Shown here piece after piece: positions 1 to 11,435 of a stretch of DNA of 64,000 bases; within the stretch, counting starts at the first letter, position 1; every line of letters starts with the position of its first letter. The notes below the pieces were generated by a model. It was given only the letters and a program-made list of their open reading frames with translations, ran no database searches and was not told the DNA's origin. The stretch spans positions 612,346 to 676,345 of the forward strand of contig JACTAT010000340.1 in NCBI GenBank assembly GCA_014526335.1, given 5' to 3'. The stretch is from Chrysaora quinquecirrha (Eukaryota > Cnidaria > Scyphozoa > Semaeostomeae > Pelagiidae). Position numbers and translations under genes: made by a program.

Positions 1-1
1 C

Positions 2-2876
2 GCTGACACTGAATCAGGAAAATCTTTGCTTTTTCAGTGCATTCCAGTACTGACAGACTTAATTAAAGATCAGGTGTGCGGGGACAAGTACCGCATTGGT
101 GACTTCGCCGTTGAACGCACTTATGGCAGATCAGGTTGAAAGACTGAAGAAGACTTGCGTTTCAGGTGCAACCATCCATGCCAGTCAATCAAAAGATGTT
201 TTGGTTAACACAGAACGGGGTGAATGCTCCTTGGTGTACACCTCGCTAGAAGCAATGCTGGCCTCCGACCACTGGCGAGCTATACTAAGTTCAGAACATT
301 ATAGAGAACATTGTAGAATTGTGGTCATTGATGAAGCCCACTGTATGGTTCACTGGTAAGCATTTTGTATTAACTCATTTATCACCATTAAATATTGTGT
401 GTCTTAATTAATGATTAATGGAATGAAAATTATGTGTTGGAACATTTTTTTGTATGTTTTAGATATAACAATGATACATTGTTTTACACAATAATTTTCC
501 AATTTTAATTTTACGGGCACAACCGTTGACTCATCTAATGAACAACCTTTCAGAAGCTGATATGGCAAAATACAAGAGGTGAAGGCACTTCTTCATAGCC
601 CTCAAATTGCTGTCTTTACTTCGACAGCATCAAGATCAACCAAAAGAAAAATATTTGAAATGTTGGATATAACGCCACTTAATACACATATACTTGAGCA
701 TGACCCAATCAAGAATAATCGAAGGTTTGGGGTTAGGTTTATTGAGGGTGACCAAAGTCTATACGATACTTTTGTTTTCCTTGTGTCAGATACTAAATTG
801 AAAGGAATCAAAACCTCTGGTACATTAATTTTTTGTAGAAAAAGGAAACAATGTGCTGGAATATCTGCACATTGGCAAAAAGGCTTACAGAAGTGTAAAC
901 TATTCAACTGAGGAAAGAATTACTGAAGTGTACCTTGCAGGTACACCTGAGAGAGCAAAATGTCACATTCTTTCAACCCTTACCAAGGGCAACAGCCATA
1001 TACGAGTTTTAGTGTGTACAGTAGCATTCGGTATGGGTATTGATTGCAAGAACATTACAAGAGTGATTCACTTTGGTGGATCAAAATGCATTGAAAAATA
1101 CATTCAAGAGTGTGGTAGGGCTGGAAGACAAGAAGAAGTTAGTCTATGCCTGTTATTGTACAATGGACTCGTACTTACTAAAGCGCGGAACCACCCAAAA
1201 CCACCCAAAACCATCCCGAACGACCCAAAACGAGCCAAAACAACCCAAAACGACCCATAATCAGGTCAAAACCACCGAAAGCCATGCAAAGAAGTATAAC
1301 TTACTTTTAAATCCATGATTTTAGGGTAGAAAATCCCTGAAAATCCCCAGAAATTCAACATCTCCTTTGAAATAACATCATTGTCTCTTTTAAATTCTTC
1401 TTTTGCCTTGGGACTTTCGTTGTCCTAAAAAAGTCAGAAAGGCCTTTTTGTTCATAAAAGCATTATTGTGTCTAAGCATGAACTTGCTTAAGATAAAACG
1501 CAACAGCACATTGAGACCTGCGAGTTTCTAATCATATTGGGTCACTATTGATCTAAGAGTTTCTTATAAACGAGTTTCTTTAAAAAAAAGAGCGTAGTAT
1601 CGCAAAAATCACACGATTATTGCACGATCGTGTTAGAAGTCACGAGTAGTGAGCTTTAATTCCCGTTTAAACGAAAGTATTTCCAAGAATGTTTTCATCG
1701 AAAACATGAAATCTTAACAACGGGTGTACGCGTACCTGTCTGTAGGACTGGAGTGAAATGATCGTGCGATAATCGTACATTAAAAAATTTTGATGCAAGA
1801 TACAAGATAGGCTTGAAACGCTGCAGGTGATTGAATAGGCCCCTGAGAGCGACTCACAAGAGATTCATCAGCCATTCCGAAAATCAATAGCTAACAAAGC
1901 GCATTGTTCACGTTTTTCGCCCCAAGAGGAAAGACAAATTTACAACGGAGGGATGATTTTTTGAAGAAAATTGGGGATTTTGAGGGGCTTTCTGCCCCTT
2001 AATAAGTGAAAATGACATTTTTTGGTTAGTTTTGGGTCGATTTGGGTCCTTTTGATCCATTATGGGTCGTTTTGGGTAGTTTTGGCTGGTTTCGGGTTGT
2101 TTTGGCTGGTTTTTGGGTCGTTTTGGGTGGTTCCGCGTTTTAGTAAGAACGACAATGGACTTCTTCTTCAACACTCAGATGATGAAATGAATAATTATGT
2201 TACTAGAAAGAACTGCCGAAGAGAAGAAATGAGGCGTTCCTTTCCAGAATCAAAAGGAGCACATACAGCTCTTGGGTATCATTGCTGTTACATATGTGCA
2301 AATGATTGTAATGTGGTGCATGATGATTGCTCCAAAAATATGTTTAACACAGTTCTGGTGGGTAATCACATTCCAGAGCAGCCAACTAGAACTCGTAAAG
2401 TATCAACAGGGTCAAAAAATGATTTGAAGGAAATGCTTTAATCCTACAGATTTTCCTTACTTCCAGAGGCTGAGAGTGCACAATTTGCATCATATCCTAA
2501 CATTATCTATGAATTTAGTATTCTCCAGGATTTCCAAGCAGTCAATGCATGCAACAAGATATTCTCTTTAGAAGATGTCAAGAAATATGTTGAGATTTGG
2601 AGAAACAGGTATTAAGTCAACATATTCCTAGCAATACACAGTAATTTCAATGACTTTGACCTGCATGTTGAAACTGAGGACTTGATAGAAGAAGATGAGC
2701 CAATAACAGATGAAAGATCTCTTTACTGGGATGAGTCAGTAGGTTTTTTTATCACTACAACACATCTCGATAACTTGGAAGGCACTGAACAGGATATTGA
2801 GATGTCTACTGGTAGTGAGTTCCATGAAGAGATATGTCAGTCGATATACTACAATAACAAGCAATTGTCATACTAA
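2..2876 (+). pseudogene. RecQ-family DNA helicase pseudogene (3'-5' SF2 helicase)
   Basis: Helicase motifs appear in order but in broken frames. A Walker A-like stretch (ESGKSLLFQ) lies at 11-37 and motif Ia (SPLNAL) at 105-122, with a frame change between them near 90-98. Motif II (DEAHC, typical of RecQ) is at 330-344, motif V-like FGMGIDCKN at 1027-1053 and motif VI QECGRAGR at 1105-1128. A Cys-rich zinc-binding-like segment (CCYICANDC) follows near 2282-2310. Exon 1 ends at a good GTAAG donor at 356. The next coding segment resumes around 515, where an AC stands in place of the expected acceptor AG. In-frame stops lie at 558 (TGA), 2439 (TAA) and 2613 (TAA). A frameshift lies at about 850-885, and a transposon splits the exon at 1170-2151. 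RecQ enzymes unwind DNA in repair, but this copy cannot encode one. The 5' end lies outside the window. The family call is firm, the exact subfamily is not. Confidence 0.88.
1170..2151. mobile_element. Non-autonomous TIR transposon, MULE-like, inside the helicase pseudogene
   Basis: The left end reads CGTACTTACTAAAGCGCGG. The right end, reverse complemented, reads CGTTCTTACTAAAACGCGG, and the inverted match continues into short repeats of the type CCAAAACGACC. The element is flanked by the 10-bp direct repeat ACAATGGACT at 1160-1169 and 2152-2161. It has no transposase ORF. Removing it restores continuity of the helicase reading (the NGL codons occur on both sides). Target duplications of 8-11 bp are known for Mutator-like elements, so that superfamily is inferred, not proven. 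Related copies lie at 38403-39085 and, as a fragment, at 31193-31380. Confidence 0.85.
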
Positions 2877-2949
2877 GGAATTGGTTGCAACTGTTTTAAC
2901 CATCGCCCGATTGTTCTCACTAGGAGGATTATCAATAAATCACAACAAC

Positions 2950-3027
2950 GCACAGTAGCACAGTCGGTAAGGTGGCATGTCTCGTGAGCTGCGATGAAGA
3001 GTCGGGAGTTCGACTCCCCTCAGGAGA
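2950..3027 (+). other. tRNA-like module (type 1)
   Basis: An A-box-like TAGCACAGTCGG (2956-2967) and a B-box-like GAGTTCGACTCC (3006-3017) have tRNA spacing. The 5' GCACAGT does not pair with the 3' end, so it is not a functional tRNA. It looks like a tRNA-derived segment inside the element. Confidence 0.6.
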
Positions 3028-3221
3028 AAGTCTTTTCCTTTCGAATTTTTTAATTTCTCTTATTATCGTGTTGGAAATGTTTTCACAAGGCCGAGGAGTC
3101 GTCTGGTAACTAAAATTTGCTGATGGTATAATTTTTAAGTTCGTTAGACATTTTTATCGTGTTTTGTTTTTCCCTTCCATTAATATTAGGACCACTAGGA
3201 GATTATCGTAGGTTAAGCAAA

Positions 3222-3291
3222 CGGCTGTGTGGCCGAATGGTTAAATGCTCGCTTGCTACCCGGAATGGCTGGAGCTCAAGTCCCATCAAGG
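3222..3291 (+). other. tRNA-like module (type 2, Ser/Leu-like A box)
   Basis: TGTGGCCGAATGGTTAA resembles the A box of tRNA-Ser/Leu, and GAGCTCAAGTCCC is a degraded B box. No acceptor stem closes. The same module recurs in minus-strand copies, always paired with the type 1 module. Confidence 0.6.
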
Positions 3292-3984
3292 AAAAGTTTT
3301 GGTGTTTTTATATTTGTGATTTTAATAGTTTACAAATCTTTTCAATGTTTTAAAGTCACTTCGACAAAATTAGAAGGCTTTTTGGAATGGCGCAAATCTG
3401 TAGATCTATTTTCTCTCATTTCTTTTCAATTATTAATTTATTTCCAGTTTTATTGCAGCTGAAGAATTTAGAATAATATGGGAATTCATTTTAAATTAAC
3501 GATCAATTTCACTTTTACTAATAATTACATAAAGGCAAATAATCTTAGGTACAAAATAAACGGGGGGTCCAATTAAACGAGGGGGTTACAAATTTAATAA
3601 GCAGGGGGTCCTAGTAAGGTCCCAAGCTGGGGAAAAATTAATAAATGATGTTTAACCCTTTCATAAGTGAAATCGTTTTTTCACGAATTAATAAATGGGG
3701 GTCGTAATAAGGTCCGGGGGGTGGGGGAAACACTCAAAAGTAGTAAATGGGGGGACATTTATTCGGCATCTAAGAGTATGAAGATGAATTAAGATGATGA
3801 TAAAACTTGAGATTGTCAACATTGCATGCGGTGATAACCAACAGCATTAACATTAATTTTAAGTTTCAATGTTATTTCGAAATTTACATCAAGATTAACA
3901 TAAAGGTTCAGATTAAGCTGATTTGAAATTGAGCTTCACTTCCCAAATTAGGAATAAGTTTGAATTTCAGGTCAATAATGAAAG

Positions 3985-4515
3985 ACTGATACTTGCACCA
4001 AGACTAACACAGACTAAGACTAATATTAAGATTGATTTCAAGATTTACTAAGACTAAGATTAAGATTTACATTAAGATTAAGATTAAGAGTAAGATTAAG
4101 ATTAAAATTAAGATTCAGACTCTAATTAAGATTAAAATTTAGATTAAGATTAAGGTTAAGATTCCAATTCAGGTAGAAGTTAAGATTAAGATTCCATTTC
4201 AGTTGAAGACTAAGATTAAGACTACACTAAAGACTGATACTTAGACCAAGACTAACACAGACTAAGACTAATATTAAGATTGTTTTCAAGATTTACTAAC
4301 ACTAACATTAAGATTTACATTCAGATTAAGATTAAGAGTAAGATTAAGATTAAAATTAAGATTTAGATTCTAATTAAGATTAACATTTAGATTAACATTA
4401 AGGTCAAGATTCCAATTCAGGTAGAAGTTAAGATCAAGATTCCATTTGAGTTGAAGACTAAGATTAAGACTAGACTAACATTAACGTTAAGATTAAGATT
4501 TATATTAACAGCAAA
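3985..4515 (+). repeat. Degenerate hexamer array (TTAAGA)n
   Basis: Long runs of ATTAAGATTAAGATT-type sequence with substitutions, in two similar blocks (about 3990-4220 and 4225-4515). The reverse complement (TCTTAA)n is the internal core of the minus-strand relatives at 15.3-20 kb and 39.4-40 kb. Confidence 0.85.
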
Positions 4516-5239
4516 TATAGCCACCTACATGCATAGTGCCTTTTAGTTGGATGTGGAGGTTTTTATTGGCGGAGTTCATCGGAGGCGGTGGTCCTCATGA
4601 GAAGGTGGTCTTACCCGGGCAAGGGCTAGTCTGTATATACTAAAATAGAGATCAAAGCTACGCGCGTTTTGCTGATAGTCATTCCTCGGTTGCCGTGCAA
4701 GCTGCCCAACTCGAACTGCTTTCTTTCTTCGCAGACTTAGGGGTAGGCTTGCCATCACCCCCTAATTTCTCTTTCTTCTCTCTCTTCTGGGGTAATTGGG
4801 GCTTCCCGTCTTTGACTTTCGTAACACGACGTTTCAAGCAATTTCACAATTGTCTTCACAGCATGGGTTTTCGCCGTAAGACGTCGAGGCGAATTGGCGC
4901 CTTTGTTTTTAAATCGCCAAGCTCTGTTAACTAAACTTACCCTGAGATTCCTTGAGGATTTACATATTCTGGGTATACCGGACGATTTCCTTTACAAATC
5001 ATTCAAAAACATTTAGAATTCATCAGCGAATTTTCGCTCTCAAAAACATCTTCCCCTCGCTGTCCTCGCTGTTTGCTGTTGTGCGTGCGTGATCATTGAC
5101 ATGACTTCCGCAAAACCTGTAGTGACAGCAACTTCCACCTTTTGACTTTGAATTAAATTCTAAATCAAATTCTGTTTAAATGTAACATTATTCCTTTCAA
5201 GTTTCAACATAAATTTTAACAAATTAAGTCCAAGCAACG

Positions 5240-5840
5240 TTAAATTTAAATCCAATTTTTATAACTCTATGGGTAGTCACATAGAATTTCAGACTGAGTA
5301 ACATGAATAATAACCAGACTGAGGAACAGACTAACAAACAGGACTGACGACCATGAATAAAAACAGGACAAAGGAATGTGACACAGGAACAGAACTGAAG
5401 AACATATGTAACAACAAGACTAAGGAACTGGACCGAGAAGCAGGACTGAGGAACATGAATCAGAACAAGACTATGTAACAAGACGAAGGAACAGGACTGA
5501 AGACCATGAAAAGAAGCAAGACGGAGTAACATAGCACAGAAACAGGACTAAAGAACATGAGCAATAACAAGGCTGGGGAACAGGACTGAGAGACAGGACT
5601 GAGGAACATTAATTAGAACAAGACTAAGGAAAAGGACGAAGGAATAGGACTGAAGACCATGAAAAGAAACAAGACGGAGTAGCATGGCAAAGAAACAGGA
5701 CTGAAGAACATAAGCAATAACAAGGCTAAGGCACAGGAATGATGACTGCAATAAAGAACAAGCTGAGGTAGGACAAAGGAGCATTACTGAATAGCAACAA
5801 GAAAAACAAAACTAATGAACATGACCTTAGGAACATGAGC
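5240..5840 (-). repeat. ~78-bp degenerate tandem repeat
   Basis: Units of the type 'aggactgaagaacatgagcaataacaag', about 78 bp, repeated with variation. The reverse complement is the CTTAGTCCTG-type repeat found at 47.05-47.56, 52.1-53.3 and 54.36-55.3 kb. Confidence 0.8.
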
Positions 5841-5934
5841 AGTAAACGGTTAAGTTTAAACTGCTTTATTCTTATGTTGCAATAAACATTAAAACGAATT
5901 TTAAGTTGAGGATCGGATTTAAATCTATTTTTGA

Positions 5935-6180
5935 AATTTAAGCTTAAGTTAAGTTAAAATTCAAGATTGAGATTCATTTAAAGTTTAAGACTAAGACAAG
6001 GCTAACATTAAGATTGATATTAAGATTATGATTAACTATTAGTTAAGTTCAAGACTAAAATAAACAATAGCATTAAGTTTCAAATTTCAGTCGAACACAA
6101 AGACCAAACTTAAGAAAAAGATTGAGATTAAGAGTAAGTAAGATTAGGATTAACATTAACATTAACATTCAGAGCAAGTA
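5935..6180 (+). repeat. Short degenerate TTAAGA-type block
   Basis: A/T-rich sequence with recurring 'attaagatt' and 'attaacatt' hexamer-like units close to the 3' end of the element. Confidence 0.6.
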
Positions 6181-6381
6181 TCGCAAATTAAAGGCTTAAT
6201 CCCCTCACCCAAGAGTCCTTGGGAGGAGGAAGTCCTTGAAAGCGCAGGTTCTTGCGAGGCGGTGGTCTCACTCGGGCAAGGGCTAGTTAAAATTATAGTA
6301 TAAAAAATATAATGATGGAATAGATAATGTCAGATAATATACATAACATATCAATATCATATAACTTACAAATAAAATTTT

Positions 6382-8815
6382 CTATCGTGTTTTTTGCTTT
6401 TGCTGTACCTTCTTTATGTGTTCACTTATCCATTTAAATAACCCTGAAATATCCAAATCTGTAATAAGGCTACTTTTGATGCATCCATGTTTATACATTC
6501 GTCCAGGTGTTCTTTTGGGAGCCCTGCAATCCATTAATTCTCTCACAATTTTCTGCAAGTCACTTGACTCTTTGCTGCCAGAGTGCTTTTCTGATCTGCA
6601 TAGATACATTTTTGTAGCATCACATTGGTCAATCAAAGCTTTACTTGTAACAAGGGCTTTACAGTACTGGTCAACTGCTTTTTTATTTGCAACATTTGGG
6701 ACGGCATTTTAATAACATTCTTAAGGATCCTGTTGTAATGCTCCAATGCTAGGTCCAGTGGTATATTTCCCCCACATCCATACATATTTTTTGCAAATCT
6801 ATTCCATAACAGCCTGTGAGCAGCTAGTTCTGAAAGGAGATAATACCACTGGCAAATCAGATACATAGACTCCAGTGCATATTTGGAGCTATGCCTTCAA
6901 TCTGCCTTCATGTACAAAAGTGCAAACTTCCAGCACCGAAACACCATACAGCTGTCAGAAAAGTGCAAAAAAATTATTGACACTAAATAAAGAAATGGAG
7001 GTTATTTTAGTGGCAATGGCTGAAATCATACCTGCAACAGCTCCATAGTAGCATGGAAATCTCCAACTTCGAAATGAAGTCCTTCAAAGCTTTCCTCTTG
7101 TGTGAAGCCATTCAAAACCTCTAGCAGACCGTTGACACCTCTCTCAACAGAAAGCTGATCACCAACCACCCCTTGTGCAGCAAATACTTTTCCATCATTT
7201 GTGTCAGCTCTTGGCACTTAAGTATGTAGCACAATGAGCGCCTTTAAAATACCATCAGAATAATTCTCATTTTCAAAAATACAGCCATGAAAAACCTAGG
7301 AGAATGAGGAAAATTTTAGCTCCCTATAACAGGTAAATTTGAAAAAATTTGTAACTACATGCTACCTGCTTTAGGCACAAAAGGACATTCAATCAATACT
7401 AGATATAAGTAAATACAAGATATAGGTAAATAAACAAATATCATACTGTATTGGTAGCTTGCATTGTAACATCAAAGTATTTGTGAGCCATATGTTTTCT
7501 AAGACAAGGGCAAGAAACTAGAGACATAGAATATTTTGAGAACATATCTGGGATACAAGATAAATGTAGTCTTTCCTCTGCATTTTATGTTCACTTTGAT
7601 TTGGAATTAACACACCAAATTCTACATTCTCCAAGTTGCTTTGGGATTTATCAGAGCCAAGATGTAAGGCAGGAAATCTGTTTTCTGTTGACATATATGT
7701 GACCCAGTGGTACATAGGGTTTTGGTGCTGCTCACGCATGTGGTGGACATTTGATTTGTAATGAATATTGTCAAAAGTAAACTTCCAGCCACTATTATGT
7801 GTTAAGATTTCATTGACATTGACCTGTTGCTCTTTTCTTCCAGTACGCATATCTTTGCCTTCTTTTGCTACACGCTTCCTAGTTGCTTGATGAAGCAATG
7901 CACCAAACTCATCAAGCTTCTTGTGCAAACAAGGATGAGATACTGTCAGCTTAACTGCATGAAGTCTTGCCATTGCAGCCATTGAATGTAAAAATACTCA
8001 TTTTATTTAAAACAAAAATAAGGTGTCCTTATGACGTGGAATGATTATTTTGTCAAAACTTTAAACAAGTTGAAATTTTTTGAGGTTCTTGAATATCAAC
8101 AAATGAATGTTGCCTTTATATTATGCAATCTTTTGGTAGCATCAGTTACTTATAAGTAAACAGATATAATTGAGAATGCCTACCGTTAGGCTGCAATGCT
8201 GCAAAATTATTGATATGATTAATTGAAGTGCAGTCAAGTGGGATGAGCGTGTCTTTGCACAACGTGCTGCTGCTATGCAAAGTGGTTGCAACCATTTATC
8301 ATTCACATTTGATGTCTTCTTGCTCACTATTGATTTCTTCAGGAATGCAGTTTTCAGTACTGCATGCAACAATGGGCACCTTTCTACAATTTCTGAATTG
8401 AAGTGAACAAAATTAAACTTCACGATGTCATCTCTTTTAACAAGACGGAGAAGGCTGGGTGACTTGCAAGCACAGAGTGATGCACACTCTTTATTTAATT
8501 TTTTCAGTATTTCAGCATCTAAATATGGCTGCATGTCTTTGTATTTCCAAGCTCCTAATGCAATTTGTTTATGAGTTCCTCTCAAAAGCATCTTCCCTGG
8601 ATATTGCAGACCTGGGGCTAGCTCCGTTTTCCTTGTCTCACTGGACAAGGCAACCTCAATAAAAACTTAAGTGACTAGAGGTTGATCGGTTTGATCCCTT
8701 CGTTTAGCCTCCACGAAATCTACAATATTTTGCTGCTCATTGTCATTTGTTTCAGGCCTTTCTTCTCTGGCTCACACAGTAGCTCCACCATTAACCACAG
8801 GAAACCCATTCTAAA
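6382..8815 (-). pseudogene. DUF6589-type protein pseudogene (3' exons)
   Basis: Minus-strand exons read as a DUF6589-type protein, whose function is unknown. In order: 8770-8160 (LRGTHKQIALGAWK, CASLCACKSPSLLRL), about 7996-7447 (HPCLHKKLDEFG, HHMREQHQNPMYHW), 7295-7032 (VVGDQLSVERGVN, GLHFEVGDFHATM) and 6951-6382 (AAHRLLWNRF, GGNIPLDLALEHYNRILK). The 7446 donor and 7296 acceptor (pyrimidine-rich, CTAG) join in phase 0. A strong acceptor (CTTTTCTGACAG) precedes 6951. It is disrupted by stops at 8774-8772 (TGA), 8669-8667 (TAA), 7520-7518 (TAG), 7220-7218 (TAA) and 6899-6897 (TGA), and by frame changes near 7500 and 6640. A segment between the last two exons seems missing. The family assignment is from memory of its motifs. 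Confidence 0.78.
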
Positions 8816-10240
8816 GTGCAGTGAACTGAAATCTTTTCTTCTTTGAGCGTGAGCAAAAATAATATTTTTCGAGAGTGCACAGGGAAACTAGGGAGAGAAA
8901 AGTGCTAATGGCCATATCAATATATAAGAAAAGACAAGGAGTGCAAGTTTTTAGGCCCGCTGTGAGACCAACAGTTTTGTTCTCACTCTGTTTCCAGCTC
9001 TGAGTGTCAGAACCTTTTAGAAAAGTATCACAAATCAAAGCCCAATGCCTCATTCTACATAAATGGTAGGTTTATTTAGAAAAAGCAACCTTTTATCAGC
9101 ACAAAACTGAAGAAAGCTTTCAGCCCATTTCACAGAATTTCTTTCTCCATATGCGTGGCACTTTGGACCGGTCAACTTCAAAGGAAGCCGACATTTCTGA
9201 TTGGACAACCATTGGAAGGCTATTGTTGAAAGTGTCGGCTTCCTTTGAAGCGGACCTGTCGAAAGTGCTACGCATATGGAGAAAGAAATTCTGTGAAATG
9301 GGCTGAAAGATTTCTTCAGTTTTGTGCTGATAAAAGATTGCTTTTTCTAAATGAACCTACCATGTATGTAAAATGAGACATGGGTTTTGATTTGTAATAC
9401 TTTTCTAAAAGGTTCTGGCATTCAAACTGGGAACAAAGCGAGAACAAAACTGTTGGTCTCACAGCCGGCCTAAAAACTTGCACTCCTTGTCTTTTCTTAT
9501 ACAGGGTGGCCCAAAAAAGCGACCCCCTAACTAAATAATTTATTAATAATTTATTCTTAAGTTGGAATTTCATGAAATTAACACTACATAATATTCAACT
9601 CAAGTGAGATATATCGTGTAAATATCATGATGATATGTGTTAGTATCTCTGAATAAATTGACTTTAAAACTTTACAATCCAAAAACGTACTGTAACAAAA
9701 TATGCAACCTTATACCCTTACGTAATTCTTACGCAACAAAAAAGAAAAATCAATAACTCATTCTTTCAGTCAAATGATATTCAAAATGTCCTCAATCCCG
9801 CTCAATACACTTCTCTAATATGACTGACCATACATTAATGGTCGAGACAATTTTACTCTTGGATAATGATTCTCCTTCACGCACGATTGCAGTACAGTAC
9901 GCAATGATGGAATATAAACAGCTGGTTTTTGGACATCATGAATTTAATTTCCCATTGCGCCGAGATGGAACCTCTTATCACCAAAATATTTCTACACGAT
10001 AGCGCACTTGACTTGAATATTACCTGGTATAAATTTGATAAAATTCCTCCTTGAGAAAATTTATACAGAAATTATTTACCTAAGGGGTCCTTTTTGGGCC
10101 ACCCTGTATATTGATATGGCCGTTAGCACTTTTCTATCCCTAGTTTCCCTGTGCTCTCTCAAAAAGTATTAATTTTGCCCACGCTCAAAGAAGAAAAGAT
10201 TTCGGTTCACTACATTTAAGAATGGGCTTCCTGTGCAGTA
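8797..10240. mobile_element. Foldback (long inverted repeat) element
   Basis: The left arm from about 8797 to 9190 is the reverse complement of the right arm, about 9215-9500 plus 10109-10240. The outer ends are AGGAAACCCATTCT and its partner AGAATGGGCTTCCT. The centre contains AAGGAAGCCGACA and its complement. The right arm is interrupted by a MITE. Short frames on each arm are mirror images of each other. It lies in what would be an intron of the DUF6589-type gene. Confidence 0.85.
9502..10106. mobile_element. Tc1/mariner-like MITE (605 bp)
   Basis: The ends are CAGGGTGGCCCAAAAA and the inverted TTTTTGGGCCACCCTG, flanked by TA at 9500-9501 and 10107-10108. TA duplication with CAGGGTGGCC termini is typical of IS630/Tc1/mariner elements. 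It has no transposase ORF (the 60-codon frame at 9820 is unrecognised). It inserted into the right arm of the foldback element, so it is younger. Confidence 0.87.
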
Positions 10241-10409
10241 ACTAGACTATTTGAGTTTTCAAAGGTGGCGTGGGGGAAATTAATTTTAATTTCGCTGTCC
10301 AACTCAGCCAATGTTGAACATTTCGTTTCTTTAACAAGGTGAGACACTGTTTGCAAATATAAAGCGACAAGAGTGACACAACAAAAGGCAAGATACTTAT
10401 TTCACTTAC

Positions 10410-10580
10410 CGTCAATCCAATTCCTATCAGACGGTTTACCCAATGGTTTATGGCAAAGGATGCAAACCAATGATGGCTTTATAGCATCATCTACGTTCAT
10501 TTCATCGAGAAACTTCACTTTACAATCAAACTTCTTCGAAGCTTGCAAAACGAACAACGGCCACGGTGCAGTGCTCCGGC
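10410..10580 (-). pseudogene. Candidate exon upstream of the DUF6589-type gene
   Basis: Read on the minus strand from an acceptor (GGGCTAG) at 10581 to a consensus donor (G|GTAAGTG) at 10409. It encodes about 56 residues with a CxxC pair (VCILCHKPL) preceded by an acidic stretch. The frame is open across its length. Its entry phase (1) matches the exit phase of the candidate exon at 13699-13591. Splicing onward to the 8.8-kb exon is not resolved, perhaps because the foldback element landed at that boundary. A zinc-binding N-terminal part is an inference. Confidence 0.45.
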
Positions 10581-10729
10581 CTAGCCCAAGATAATACTTT
10601 AATTTATGCGAAATTATGCTTATTCATTGGTAATTTCTCCGAAAGTGAGAAACACTTCCGATATGAAGTCTGCGTCCGTTACACAGACGACATAATTTAT
10701 AAAGTTTGGAGTCTGGGACACAGGCTATA

Positions 10730-10998
10730 CTGATCCTATTAATCATTACCTAATCCTTACATAATCCTAAGCTAGTCCTTACTGATCCTCAGCTAATCCT
10801 TACTGATCCTTTCTAATCATTGCTAGGTACATAATCCTAAGCTAATCCTTACATAATCCTAAGCTAATTCTTACGGATTCTCTCTAATCATTGCTAATCC
10901 TTACATAATCCTAAGCTAATTCTTACTGATCCTCTCTAATCATTGCTAATCCCTATCTAATCTTCTCTGATCATTACTAATACTTAAATAGCTATTAA
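10730..10998 (+). repeat. Degenerate tandem repeat, unit 'taatccttac/ctaagc'
   Basis: Interleaved units of the kind TAATCCTTACATAATCC, TACTGATCCTCAGC and CTCTAATCATTGC repeat over about 270 bp without coding potential. Confidence 0.75.
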
Positions 10999-11420
10999 TC
11001 ATCCGAGGGCCTGCTTCAACTGTTAAGAAGCAATGTTAACCCTATTCATACTGGGCCTTTTTTACTCACAAGTACTAAGGAGGAGCCTGAAAAGCCCCCC
11101 TTATTTCCTAAACAGTAACCGCTAGCTAGCTCAAACATGGCACAAGGATAAAGGATCTTAAAAATGGCCCAGAAAACGTAATTACAAGTTTTCAAAACAG
11201 AACTTAATTTCATAGTTACGGCAACAAGTCAAAAAGTGCAATATTTTGATTTTCTTCCAATTTCATTACTAGCGACGTAATAAAGGGAGAAAATAGTGCG
11301 TATCCATCACTCTGACAGCCATTACACTGCATCATCATCATTGCAAATTCGTTGTATTACTGGACTAGTACATTATTATTTACTGGACTTATACACTATT
11401 AGTACAATATTTAACTTTAA

Positions 11421-11435
11421 GCCTGCTACGCAGGC
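11421..11435. other. Perfect short hairpin GCCTGC-TAC-GCAGGC
   Basis: A 6-bp stem with a three-base loop, at the edge of a degraded foldback unit (11.42-11.57 kb) that shares the 'cgctagagtcggggaggtt' core with the palindromes at 29.1, 37.5 and 46.2 kb. Confidence 0.6.

Larger units (their letters stand above)
2888..4629 (+). mobile_element. Helitron-like element, 5'-truncated, non-autonomous
   Basis: The unit starts abruptly next to the helicase remnant with sequence shared with 5' regions of the minus-strand copies (the stretch around 'accatcgcccgattgtt'). It then carries two tRNA-like modules, a G-rich segment (3540-3780), a degenerate TTAAGA array and a 3' end CCCGGGCAAGGGCTAG at 4614-4629, just before T. 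A weak self-complementary stretch CTTACCCGGGCAAG precedes the CTAG. Helitrons end in CTRR, usually after a hairpin. No Rep/Hel ORF is seen. Confidence 0.6.
4630..6286 (+). mobile_element. Helitron-like element, apparently full length, non-autonomous
   Basis: It begins TCTGTATATACTAAAAT at 4630, directly after the CTAG of the previous unit, and ends ...CTCGGGCAAGGGCTAG at 6286 followed by T. The start (TC, A/T-rich with ACTAAAA) and end (CTAG before T) fit Helitron termini. Inside are a ~78-bp degenerate repeat in reverse orientation (5240-5840), a TTAAGA block (5935-6180) and the GGCGGTGGTCT segment shared by other 3' ends. No protein-coding capacity is recognised. The 79-codon frame near 4695 has no visible support. 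Confidence 0.65.

Noticed and set aside
1908..2174. Pro/Asn/Lys-rich minus frame (QPKQPETSQN)
   Set aside because: It is read from the subterminal CCAAAACGACC repeats of the TIR element.
3985..4515. Interstitial telomeric repeat
   Set aside because: The hexamer is TTAAGA-like, not TTAGGG, and highly degenerate.
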